Shown here: piece by piece, positions 7,899 through 15,300 of the stretch | Layout of the letters: each line of letters begins with the position of its first letter | Position numbering within the stretch: position 1 is the stretch's first letter | Source of the DNA: Halobellus captivus | Lineage (GTDB): Archaea > Halobacteriota > Halobacteria > Halobacteriales > Haloferacaceae | Assembly: GCF_003697845.1 (NCBI RefSeq) | Contig: NZ_RDQE01000019.1 | Location: 1 to 32,127 of the forward strand | Direction: 5' to 3' | DNA: 32,127 bases | Made by a program: the position numbers and the translations under genes | The notes under the pieces: generated by a model | Database searches by the model: none | The model's input: only the letters and a program-made list of their open reading frames with translations | What the model was told of the DNA's origin: nothing

Positions 7899-8014
7899 AT
7901 TTAAATTATTTTTCAGAACAATAAGTGTCTTGTGGTGGCATACCATGATGAAGCAAGAACAGAAACCGCCGTACTCTACCGTCGAAGCAAAAGAAATCAC
8001 AAATTGGACTTTAG

Positions 8015-11000
8015 TCAGAACACTTCAAGGTAGTCCTCAACGACCTCGCGCTCCTCCTCGGTGAGGTCGAATAGGTCGTAGACCGCATCGTCAATCTCGG
8101 CTTCGAGCGCCTCGATGTCCGTCTGCTCGACCTCGGTGCGGTCGGTCTCCAGCCGGTCGAGCAATTCCTCGACACCGCTGTCGCTTCGCGGAATCGGAAT
8201 CGTGGTCTCCTCGCCGCTCTTGACGTTCCGACCGTCCACGGCGGCGCGGACGTACTCGGCGCGCTTCTTCCGGGCCTCGCGGTCGTCGGAGTACATCGCG
8301 GGGTCGCTGATGGTGTCTGAGCGTCCCGCTTGTACGGTGAACTCGTCCTCTACGTCACCCTGTACCTCGGCACTCACCGGATAGCGACGCGTCTGCCACT
8401 CGTAGGAGATGTAGTCGAGTTCGCCGTCGTAGTCGCCGAGGTACGCCTCGGGGAAACGGTCGGTCCTGCTGTTGAGGTCGATGGTGTCCACTATCTCGCC
8501 CGCGGTCTCACGCATCGACCCGAAGACGCCCGCGCTGTCCTCCGTCAGGCAGGGGAGTTTCTCGACGTACTGTGAGCGGTATTCGTAGTATCCGCCCATC
8601 TTGACCGTCGTGATGTGCTTGAAGTAGAAGTCGAGAGCCTTCGAGTTCAACTGGCAAGCCATCTCCTCTGTGAGGTCGCGGTATGGCTCATCTAACTCAA
8701 TTCCGTAGGCTGTTTTGAAATACCACATACCCTCGCTATCCAACATAAACCTCGCTCTCTCGGAAATGTGAGCGCCGATGATTTTCGGCTTCTCGAATCG
8801 TTCGTGGCTCTTTGGATAGATGAACGCATACCAGTCATCCTGTCCGCGCATCCGTCCACTCTCGCGTCCTTCCAAAGTCTCGCGATGGGCCTCAAAGTAG
8901 TCCCATGTCAGAGGGAGATTCTCGCGGAGATACTCCTCATCATACGCTTTCGTCTGCGTTCCGTTTGCCGTCTCCTCAACGTAGTGTGGAAGGATGACGT
9001 GAAGACCCGACCACTCTCCACGCCAGCGCTCAACGTCTTTCCCCTTGAGCCACGGGCAAAGTAGGTCCGTCTCAATCTCGTATTCTCGGTTCTCTCCGGT
9101 CGGTACGACTCGTACAGTATCCCCGCTGTCTTCCGGTTCTATCCGGCCTGCATTGACCGGTGTGACCAGATACACTTTATTCGCGCTCGTCTGTGTTCCG
9201 GCGAAGATAGCATCCGTGATACTACCGAAGTCACCGGTACTGTTTGTCTCCAGTTTCTCGAAGATTTCCAACTCCTCGGGCGGCATTAGCGCCCAATAGT
9301 CCTCGGTGTCGAGTTTTGACTGCGGGTAGTCGAACACGTCGATGAACTCGTCCGAGTAGCCCGGTTCGTCACGATGGTCTCGCACCGATTCAATGACTGC
9401 TCGGTCCAACTCCCGGTCATCTTCCTCGTCATCGTTGGTATCGGCTTTTACCCGGACGCACCGAATCTCGTTGTCGTTGCGGGCGGCCTCATCGGGTTCG
9501 TCCTCCAAAATCACGATGGCCGGGTAGTTCGTCGCATCCTCGAAGACACCGGAATCCCGGAAGTCGTAGACCTCCTCGATGCGGTCGTCAAGGAGTACGT
9601 CGCGTAGCCCCTCACCATAGTCCGTGACCATGAACTGGTTCGGCGTGATAAAGCCGAGTTTCCCCGTGTCCTCGCGAAGCCAGTCGAGACCGCGCTCGTA
9701 GAACGGACAGTAGATGTCGTAGTTCCCGGTCGTCGAGTCGTACAACTGGTCCATCATCTCCTTCTGGCTGTCGGGGAGATTCTGGATGCGGACGTACGGC
9801 GGATTTCCGACGACGTAGTCGTACTCCATGTAGTTCTTGACGACGAGGGCCAGCACGGTGTCCTCGAACATCTTGAACAACCGCCCGTCGTTGTGCTCCT
9901 CTTTGAGGTAGCGGACATTCTCCAGCATGTCGTCCACGTACGGCTCGAAGAACTCCTCGACTCCCGAGTAGTCTTGAGCCGTGTAGTGATTGACGCGTTC
10001 CTCCAGCCCGCTCTGATACGACCAGTCGAAGTCATCCCCGAACTCCTCCGCGAGCGCCATGTGGTCTTTCACCGTGTCCAGCACGCCCTGAAGCGCCGCG
10101 AAGTATTCGCCGAAGTTGTTGACGCCGGTCTCCAACTGGATAGTGTCGAACAGGGGCATCCGAACGCGACGCACGAGGAACCCGTCCTCGGTTTCGGCGA
10201 CCTCGCTCTCGTCCACCTCGACGGGGAGCGGAACCGGGATGCGAACGTCCTGCTCGTCCTCGGTCATCGCGTCCCAAGTCATCTGACGGCTTCCGTCGTC
10301 GCCGATGTCCGCCCCGGTGAGTTCACGCTCGTTGCGGAGCGTGTCCGTGCGGTAGATGGGGAGTCGGCGAAGCGTGAAGTCTGGATTGCTACCCTTTGCC
10401 TTCCGATAGGCAGGGAGAATCGCAACCACGAAGCGAATCTGTGCCATCAGCACGGCGAACGGGTGGATGTCGAGACCGACGATTCGCGGTCGGGTACAGA
10501 GGTCCTGTAGGTGAAACTCCCAATCAGGGTCGTCCTCGTAGCGTTCCACATCGTCGATGTACCGGCGAACGGCTTCGACGAGGAAAGTCCCGGAACCACA
10601 CGCCGGGTCGATGAGACGCTGGTTCGAGACCCCACGCTCGTACCCCACGCCGTCCATGATGTAGTCGATGACCGGCTGTGGCGTGTAGAACTCACCGAGC
10701 GCTTTGCGCGTCTCCGGGTCGAAGTACCGCTGGTAGAGGTTTCCGAGGAGGTCGCCCTCCACGTCCGAGAAGTCGAAACGGAGAACGTTGAAAAAGACCT
10801 CCGCGACGGCGCGCGAGAAGCGGTCTCGTGTGGCCTCACTAATGCGCTCGACTGACCCCGTGCCTTCGGCTACTTCTCTGAACTGACTCGCTCCAGTCTC
10901 ATGGCCCCTCGCCAATTGTTCGGCGTACCCGTCGGTCCACCACACGAAGATGTCGTCTTGGAACAGCCCCTCGACCAACTGGTCCTGCATGTCGTCGATG

Positions 11001-11926
11001 AGGTTGTCGGCGGCGACGGGGAACGCGTCGAGGTTGATGGTGTCACTGAACCCCTGAAGACCACGGAAGTAGTCGTCCATCCCGTTGTAGCCGGTTCCGG
11101 CGAAGAACTCGTGGTCTTCTGTCGCCTTTGCCAGTAGAAGCCGAGCCAGAAGTGCGTGTCCGCTCTCCAGACAGAACATGAAGTCACGAAGCGACTGTGT
11201 CCCATCGGTGAACGGCTCCCACGAGTCGGGGACTTCGTCCGGCTCGTCTGCGTAGGTGGCTTCCCAAAAGTCGTAGGCCCCCTTCACGAACTTGGCCTCC
11301 TGCTCGTCGCGGAGTTCGTGAAGCAGGTCCATCATCCCCGTAACGAGGTTGGCGAAGGGGCTGTCCGCTTCAAGTCGGAAGGTGTCGAAGAAGTGTTCCT
11401 GACCGAGTTCGGCCTGCTGGTCCAATGGGATGGGGTCGAGGTCGGCGAGGAACTGATTCACGTCGTCGGGGTCCGTGAGGTCGAACTCGCGTTTCTGAAG
11501 TGCGCTAAACAGGTCTCGGGCGTCACTTTCCGCGACCGAACCGAGCGAGACCTCCGCAATCGGGCTGTCTTCTCCTCGGCGGTACAGCCGGAGTTCGTTC
11601 CCATTCGTCAACACACCGTATTCCGCTCGGAGGTTGTCGATGTAGTGAAACAGTTGGTCTTCGTGACCGTCGAGGTCTCGTCCGGTAGTCTTGAACTCGT
11701 AGACTGCGGTGACTGCCTCGTTCGTATCGAGAGTGATGTAGTCCGGACGGCGATTGTCCGGGAGCGTGAACTCGCTCCGGATGTCGGTTCCAGTTCCCTC
11801 GTATCCTAACGCGTCGTAGAATCCGGTTTCGAGGAACAGATTCTCCACGTCGCGCTCACTCATGTCGCCATCGGTACGCGAGCCGATAGCGTCGAGGGAA
11901 TCAAAAAACGAAGACACCTCAGGCAT
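8015..11926 (-). CDS. Single-chain restriction-methylation enzyme (type IIG-like), 1303 aa
   Basis: The head carries a PD-ExK nuclease: PD at about residues 61-62 and E-F-K at 77-79. A helical linker follows. The methyltransferase core has GEFYTPQPVIDYIM (about 411-424), motif I DPACGSGTFLVEA (440-452) and motif IV NPPY (about 708-711), the order of N6-adenine methyltransferases. The last 450 residues fit a target-recognition domain plus helical tail. Cutting and methylation are therefore on one chain, and no separate specificity subunit is nearby. PglX of BREX is similar in size but lacks the nuclease head. The ATG at 11924-11926 is chosen because GGAG stands 8 bases before it and TTTATG about 27 bases before it; GTG at 11968 and ATG at 11953 are alternatives. 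Confidence 0.85.
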   Translation of the reverse strand: MPEVSSFFDSLDAIGSRTDGDMSERDVENLFLETGFYDALGYEGTGTDIRSEFTLPDNRRPDYITLDTNEAVTAVYEFKTTGRDLDGHEDQLFHYIDNLRAEYGVLTNGNELRLYRRGEDSPIAEVSLGSVAESDARDLFSALQKREFDLTDPDDVNQFLADLDPIPLDQQAELGQEHFFDTFRLEADSPFANLVTGMMDLLHELRDEQEAKFVKGAYDFWEATYADEPDEVPDSWEPFTDGTQSLRDFMFCLESGHALLARLLLAKATEDHEFFAGTGYNGMDDYFRGLQGFSDTINLDAFPVAADNLIDDMQDQLVEGLFQDDIFVWWTDGYAEQLARGHETGASQFREVAEGTGSVERISEATRDRFSRAVAEVFFNVLRFDFSDVEGDLLGNLYQRYFDPETRKALGEFYTPQPVIDYIMDGVGYERGVSNQRLIDPACGSGTFLVEAVRRYIDDVERYEDDPDWEFHLQDLCTRPRIVGLDIHPFAVLMAQIRFVVAILPAYRKAKGSNPDFTLRRLPIYRTDTLRNERELTGADIGDDGSRQMTWDAMTEDEQDVRIPVPLPVEVDESEVAETEDGFLVRRVRMPLFDTIQLETGVNNFGEYFAALQGVLDTVKDHMALAEEFGDDFDWSYQSGLEERVNHYTAQDYSGVEEFFEPYVDDMLENVRYLKEEHNDGRLFKMFEDTVLALVVKNYMEYDYVVGNPPYVRIQNLPDSQKEMMDQLYDSTTGNYDIYCPFYERGLDWLREDTGKLGFITPNQFMVTDYGEGLRDVLLDDRIEEVYDFRDSGVFEDATNYPAIVILEDEPDEAARNDNEIRCVRVKADTNDDEEDDRELDRAVIESVRDHRDEPGYSDEFIDVFDYPQSKLDTEDYWALMPPEELEIFEKLETNSTGDFGSITDAIFAGTQTSANKVYLVTPVNAGRIEPEDSGDTVRVVPTGENREYEIETDLLCPWLKGKDVERWRGEWSGLHVILPHYVEETANGTQTKAYDEEYLRENLPLTWDYFEAHRETLEGRESGRMRGQDDWYAFIYPKSHERFEKPKIIGAHISERARFMLDSEGMWYFKTAYGIELDEPYRDLTEEMACQLNSKALDFYFKHITTVKMGGYYEYRSQYVEKLPCLTEDSAGVFGSMRETAGEIVDTIDLNSRTDRFPEAYLGDYDGELDYISYEWQTRRYPVSAEVQGDVEDEFTVQAGRSDTISDPAMYSDDREARKKRAEYVRAAVDGRNVKSGEETTIPIPRSDSGVEELLDRLETDRTEVEQTDIEALEAEIDDAVYDLFDLTEEEREVVEDYLEVF

Positions 11927-12155
11927 GTACCTGACTCCTTCCTGCCAACTCATAAACGTTGACGACACTCTGGCGACAGTAGGTCACCGAGAGTTGATTC
12001 ACGGCAACTTGGAGACCTGCTGTACGAGCAAGAATGCGATGAGGTCGCCGTTGGCGTCATGGCTCATAACCAACTACCGGAAGCGGTCATGCGCTGAAAA
12101 CCGCTCGACAACTGCGTTGAGGTGATTTCCTTCGAGTCCCATTCAATGGACCGCT

Positions 12156-12184
12156 ACACCCTCCTCCCGTCTCTCGGAGGGTGT
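12156..12184. other. Perfect 9-bp hairpin
   Basis: ACACCCTCC (12156-12164) and GGAGGGTGT (12176-12184) are exact inverted repeats around an 11-base loop. No gene ends close by, so this is not an obvious terminator. Confidence 0.5.
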
Positions 12185-12805
12185 GTCCTTCGGCTGCACT
12201 TGCTCGGGCCGTGTCCCAAGAGCTGTCTGATTTCTGCGCCGGAAGCACACAGGTCACCGACGGTTGCAGGTGGTATCCCCTGCTAAAACTAACTCGCTCT
12301 GCAATTTCAAGGATGCCCCTCAAACAACCCCGGTGGTGTTGTCTCAGTATAACTGACCGATGTGTAACCCCCCAAAATTCAGGTCAAATTCAAAAACTGT
12401 GCGAGCCAGGTTACCAACACAAATGGGGGGTGAACCCCGCTCGTGTATTAACCCCGAAGGGGTCGGAGAACTACACTGACTCTATAACACCAGAAAAATT
12501 ACCAAACATATTTTAGGTCAGTTTTCATATATAAAAGTCGACTACCATGACTTGTCGCTATCATCAGCTCAACACATATCCCAGTTTCTTGTGTTGACTC
12601 AGAAGCTATCAACGCCGTCTCTCAGCGTTTTTTCTAGCCCTGAATGGGGAAACATCTTCTTACTGCTAAAAAGCGCTCAGTAGGCTGTCTAAGCCGTTAG
12701 AGCGAACGAGAATGGCTTAGGGGAGCTGGCCTGCCAAAGATGTCCCTGTCGGCCCGGTAGAAGGATGCAACCCTAAGGGGTTAAATACTAGGGGTTCAGC
12801 CCTTG

Positions 12806-12973
12806 GGTTCTAATACCGTGGTTCTAACACCGATGAGTCGGGGGATTAGTACTCGTTAGTGTACACCAGTAGGGGTCTACTTGGTTCTAGTACCGTGGTT
12901 CTAACACCGATGAGGGGGAATTTGTACACCAGTAAGAGTCTACTTGGTTCTAGTACCATGGTTCTAACAAACA
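12806..12973 (+). repeat. Paired 14-bp iterons (GGTTCTARYACCG)
   Basis: Six copies of a 14-bp unit lie in one orientation, in three back-to-back pairs starting at 12806/12820, 12883/12897 and 12946/12960. The first unit of a pair reads GGTTCTARTACCGT and the second GGTTCTAACACCGA, with changes in the last pair. Two of the pairs are part of a longer near-repeat of 63 bp. Degenerate GGTTA-type copies continue at 13003 and 13047. Such arrays are typical of initiator or partition protein binding sites. Confidence 0.65.
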
Positions 12974-13050
12974 GGGTTACCCCATCTGTGTCTTCCCTTT
13001 TAGGTTATAACAAACAGGGTTACCCCATCTGTGTCTTCCCCTTTAGGTTA
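12965..13050 (+). repeat. 43-bp tandem direct repeat, two copies
   Basis: Copies at 12965-13007 and 13008-13050 are identical except for one or two bases and share the core AACAAACAGGGTTACCCC. The core contains the small palindrome GGGTTACCC. They follow the iteron pairs without a gap. Confidence 0.75.
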
Positions 13051-13086
13051 TCCCCAGTAGGACATCCACTAGGGGACAGACCAGCA

Positions 13087-13114
13087 TGAAGTCATGAAGT
13101 CGGCCATGACTTCA
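13087..13114. other. Perfect 10-bp inverted repeat
   Basis: TGAAGTCATG (13087-13096) and CATGACTTCA (13105-13114) flank an 8-base spacer whose first five bases, AAGTC, repeat part of the arm. It lies between the tandem repeats and an AT-rich stretch and could be a dimeric protein's binding site. Confidence 0.5.
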
Positions 13115-13289
13115 CCATAGCTATCCACACTCACTTGCCAATATGACAAATCTCATAGTAATATATTAATCTGTTAATTAGGCACTGAGATGGTCTTCCA
13201 AAATGATGCGTCCTATAGAGATTTTAAAGACCACCCTCCATAGGGTCCGTTTGCTTTTCCAATGTGTCTGTGAAATTCGAGTGGCTCGG

Positions 13290-13517
13290 TCACTCCTCGG
13301 TCAGATACCAAATAAGTGAGTTCCCGGCCATCTTCGAATCAACGCGGTCTTCGTCTTGGAGTTGTTTCAGTCGGTAATCTGCGGTTCGGCGAGTACATCC
13401 GACAGCCTCAGCGACTTCACTCGTAGATGCGGGTTCTAGCTTTTTGATGCAAGCGATGAAATCTTCGTCCCCGTATTTGCGACGCGCATCGGCTCCTGGG
13501 TTCTCGGAGTCAGTCAT
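13290..13517 (-). CDS. Winged helix-turn-helix regulator, 75 aa
   Basis: After a short acidic arm, the protein is a single winged-helix domain. A helix (FIACIKKL) leads into STSEVAEAVGCTRRTADYRLKQLQ, the helix-turn-helix with its recognition helix at about residues 42-55. A basic wing follows and it ends in an IWYL strand. This is the small MarR/ArsR-type fold common in haloarchaeal viruses and plasmids. It starts at ATG (13515-13517) and is divergent from the zinc-finger gene at 13789. An inverted repeat 33-48 bases upstream of its start is a plausible operator for autoregulation. No effector-binding domain is present. Confidence 0.75.
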   Translation of the reverse strand: MTDSENPGADARRKYGDEDFIACIKKLEPASTSEVAEAVGCTRRTADYRLKQLQDEDRVDSKMAGNSLIWYLTEE

Positions 13518-13549
13518 TAGAAGACCTTGTGTTTCAACCCACTAATTCA

Positions 13550-13565
13550 TTTCCCATAAAGGAAA
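13550..13565. promoter_or_regulatory. Candidate operator, TTTCC-N6-GGAAA
   Basis: TTTCC (13550-13554) and GGAAA (13561-13565) form an exact inverted repeat with a 6-base spacer in the divergent promoter region. A further GGAAATA half-site lies near 13590. The winged-helix protein is the likely ligand by position only. Confidence 0.35.
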
Positions 13566-13600
13566 ACTACTAAGTGGTTTGCCTACATAGGAAATAAACA

Positions 13601-13671
13601 GAAGGTCGGGTCTCCTTGGGGCGTAACTCATCACGAGAACGCCCGGCGCTGGAACGCCGGACACGGCCTTC
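13601..13671 (+). other. tRNA-sized structured element upstream of the zinc-finger gene
   Basis: GAAGGTC (13601-13607) pairs with GGCCTTC (13665-13671), with one G-U pair as RNA, closing a 71-base unit. Inside are a hairpin GGGCGT/ACGCCC (13619-13624 and 13639-13644) extended by CTC/GAG, and a hairpin CCGGCG/CGCCGG (13643-13648 and 13655-13660). The two hairpins share two bases, so they compete or the second is shorter. It lacks the TTCGA loop and spacing of a tRNA. It may be a leader structure or a small RNA. Confidence 0.35.
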
Positions 13672-13687
13672 TAGCCACCAGAAGACC

Positions 13688-13792
13688 ATGCGAGCATCAG
13701 TAAGCCACCGACTTGAGCGTGTCGAACAGCACTACGTAAGCAATACTAGCCGTCTCACAGGTCCCGTCCGTCATCGGAGTGAGAACCAATGA
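13688..13792 (+). CDS. Possible 34-aa upstream peptide
   Basis: An ATG at 13688 opens a 34-codon basic peptide whose TGA (13790-13792) overlaps the ATG of the zinc-finger gene as ATGA. That overlap is the usual sign of translational coupling in this genome. The peptide has no recognised motif and no clear ribosome binding site, so it may be a chance frame or a coupling leader. Confidence 0.3.
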   Translation: MRASVSHRLERVEQHYVSNTSRLTGPVRHRSENQ

Positions 13793-14439
13793 CGGACCGG
13801 GATGCACACGAAAACGAGGAACGAACAGTAAACTGTCCGGTCAAGGGATGTAACAAGGAAGTACTGGCTCGGGGCATCTACCTGCACGTTCGTCAGAGCG
13901 CAGGCGAGGGGCACGGACCGCAGGGAGAAGTTCCAGATGACATCTCATTTGACGACCTCGAAACAGCTGGTACTAAATCTGTCCGAATGGAGTATCCGAC
14001 CGAACGCGACAGCGAAAAAGTAGCCCGGTTCTGTCCCTATTGTTCGGAAGTATTCGACGGCAAGGAGGGTGTCCGTATCCACCTCGGACAGGTCGAAGGA
14101 CGGAAGAACCACCCCCGCAACGCCAACGACTTCCATGACCCCGAGGACTTCCCCCGAGTCGCTGTAGACGACGACGGAAACGTCCAGGGTGTTGTGCACG
14201 ACTGGACCGAGGATGAGGAACTATCGGGGGATTCGCATATCCCGGCTACCAGTGTCTACCGGTACATCGCCGAACTGCTCGCCAACGACAAGCATGAAGA
14301 AGCGCAGCGAGCGCGCGCTCACCTCCTCGGGACTGGAATGGACCAGGTCGAGAGCCGACACGACATTCCCACCTCGTTGGAGGAGGCCATTGAGGCAGCC
14401 ACCAGCGATGAAGATACCGAGGATACGTCGAGACAGTAG
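13789..14439 (+). CDS. Protein with two C2H2-like zinc-binding modules, 216 aa
   Basis: Two zinc-binding modules are visible. The first is near residues 15-40 (CPVKGCNKEV...LHVRQSAGEGH), a finger with a long C-terminal spacing. The second is near residues 82-105 (CPYCSEVFDGKEGVRIHLGQ...H), a more standard C2H2 finger. The remaining C-terminal half is acidic and helical. Proteins like this are frequent in haloviruses and integrated elements and are presumed DNA- or RNA-binding. It starts at ATG 13789, overlapping the stop of a possible 34-aa peptide. A structured segment lies on each side of the gene (13601-13671 and 14474-14546), and the divergent winged-helix gene may control it. Confidence 0.7.
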   Translation: MTDRDAHENEERTVNCPVKGCNKEVLARGIYLHVRQSAGEGHGPQGEVPDDISFDDLETAGTKSVRMEYPTERDSEKVARFCPYCSEVFDGKEGVRIHLGQVEGRKNHPRNANDFHDPEDFPRVAVDDDGNVQGVVHDWTEDEELSGDSHIPATSVYRYIAELLANDKHEEAQRARAHLLGTGMDQVESRHDIPTSLEEAIEAATSDEDTEDTSRQ

Positions 14440-14473
14440 TCCAGTGGACCCCGTAAAGTCACGGCTGACGTAA

Positions 14474-14546
14474 CCTCCCGGTTGCTGAGTGAACTCAGAA
14501 CAGAGATGTGGCCCCACATCCGCTGACCTGAAGTCAGTACGGGAGG
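14474..14546. other. Cloverleaf-like element of 73 bases with three inner hairpins
   Basis: An outer perfect 7-bp stem, CCTCCCG (14474-14480) with CGGGAGG (14540-14546), encloses three perfect inverted repeats: CTGAGT/ACTCAG (14485-14490 and 14493-14498), ATGTGG/CCACAT (14506-14511 and 14514-14519), and CTGAC/GTCAG (14523-14527 and 14533-14537). Two of the loops are only two bases as written, so one or two inner pairs must open. It has no tRNA anticodon-arm or T-arm geometry on either strand. It starts 35 bases after the zinc-finger gene. Confidence 0.45.
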
Positions 14547-14556
14547 GGAGACCGGT

Positions 14557-14853
14557 TCAGAATCTTTGCTCTTCTATCAGTGTATACCTACTCCACCTAC
14601 TCGGGATAACTGACGGATATTGTGAACACTGCAAATACATCATCTGAACCCTCTGGTCTATATGCCAACCCCGTTCGGTCGGTACCGAAGGCGTCTGGCG
14701 GATACTTGGCGGAAACACCCAGTAGTGCGTGACCGTTGTTAGGATAGATTTGGTGATAGCGGCGTAGTGACCACCGAAGTCGGACAAGTCTCCCGCCTCA
14801 TCGGAGTCGAGACCTAACTCACGCCTTGGGTCAGGAACGAAGAATGTCGTCAC
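14557..14853 (-). CDS. Hypothetical protein, 98 aa, doubtful
   Basis: The frame begins at GTG (14851-14853). Its first half (VPDPRRELGLDSDEAGDLSD, then GGHYAAITKSI) has acidic haloarchaeal composition and looks like protein. The second half is basic and less convincing. No ribosome binding site or domain is recognised. It may be a decayed gene of the island that has kept only its N-terminal part. Confidence 0.35.
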   Translation of the reverse strand: MTTFFVPDPRRELGLDSDEAGDLSDFGGHYAAITKSILTTVTHYWVFPPSIRQTPSVPTERGWHIDQRVQMMYLQCSQYPSVIPSRWSRYTLIEEQRF

Positions 14854-15300
14854 TAAGAGCGTGCGGTCAGCTATGGCTCGCTAGATACCCCAGGTACCTG
14901 AATGGTATCCTGTGACCATCACAGGGCACAGAGTTCCCGAATGCCTCTCCCCTCGTTACATGGTCTTGTACCATCACATTGGAGGTCGCGTTTTCGAGTC
15001 GAATCTGGATGTCGTGGGGAGTGTAGTATCAAACCCGATAGGATTCTGTTCTAACTCCAAACGCTGGTTAGAGTCGTATCTCTACCCTCATCGCAGCTGT
15101 GACCACTATTGCTCTTCCGGGCGGTCAAAGATTCGGAGTGTAAACTTATTGTCTGTCGGACCCTCCTTTTTGCTAACCGTGGGACGGCGACCGGACCAGA
15201 GGGAACCAACCGCTCAACGGTTGAATTGGATTCGAGGTCTCAGACCCAAACCACCGTAATGCGACAGTACAGGCTCCTTCAAAGCAGTTTAGGCAAAAAG
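14854..15300. other. Island margin without recognisable genes
   Basis: Open frames exist on the plus strand, but none has acidic composition, a ribosome binding site or a motif. I see no attachment-site copy of the tRNA-Val 3' end here. The stretch is the junction between the low-GC island and the core chromosome. Confidence 0.4.

Larger units (their letters stand above)
11927..13289. other. Long non-coding, repeat-rich region
   Basis: No intact gene is seen over 1.3 kb. At the left end (about 11963-12097, plus strand) a short open frame ending LGDLLYEQECDEVAVGVMAH... looks like the tail of a lost gene but has no start. The middle holds a hairpin (12156-12184) and GGGGT/ACCCC palindromes. 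From 12779 to 13053 lie direct repeats, then an inverted repeat (13087-13114) and an AT-rich stretch (about 13150-13185). Confidence 0.5.

Noticed and set aside
7899-8000. 34-residue N-terminal extension of the DUF3267-like protein
   Set aside because: It is Cys/Phe-rich and unlike the family start; PPEGHTEP follows the ATG at 7898 as in relatives.
12806-13050. CRISPR array
   Set aside because: Repeats are 14, 43 and 63 bp in uneven spacing, spacers are not unique, and no cas gene is present.
12859-13089. 76-codon plus-strand protein
   Set aside because: Its translation only reflects the direct repeats (GSSTVVLT, GSSTMVLT) and has no protein-like composition.
13601-13671. tRNA gene
   Set aside because: The outer 7-bp stem looks like an acceptor, but the inner hairpins overlap, and there is no T arm with a TTCGA loop.
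14474-14546. tRNA gene
   Set aside because: Size and four-way layout suggest one, but arm lengths and loops are wrong on both strands and there is no TTCGA-type loop or usable anticodon.
1-15300. Second copy of the tRNA-Val 3' end as an attachment site
   Set aside because: I scanned by eye for the last 20 bases and saw no copy in the window; the other end, if any, is outside.
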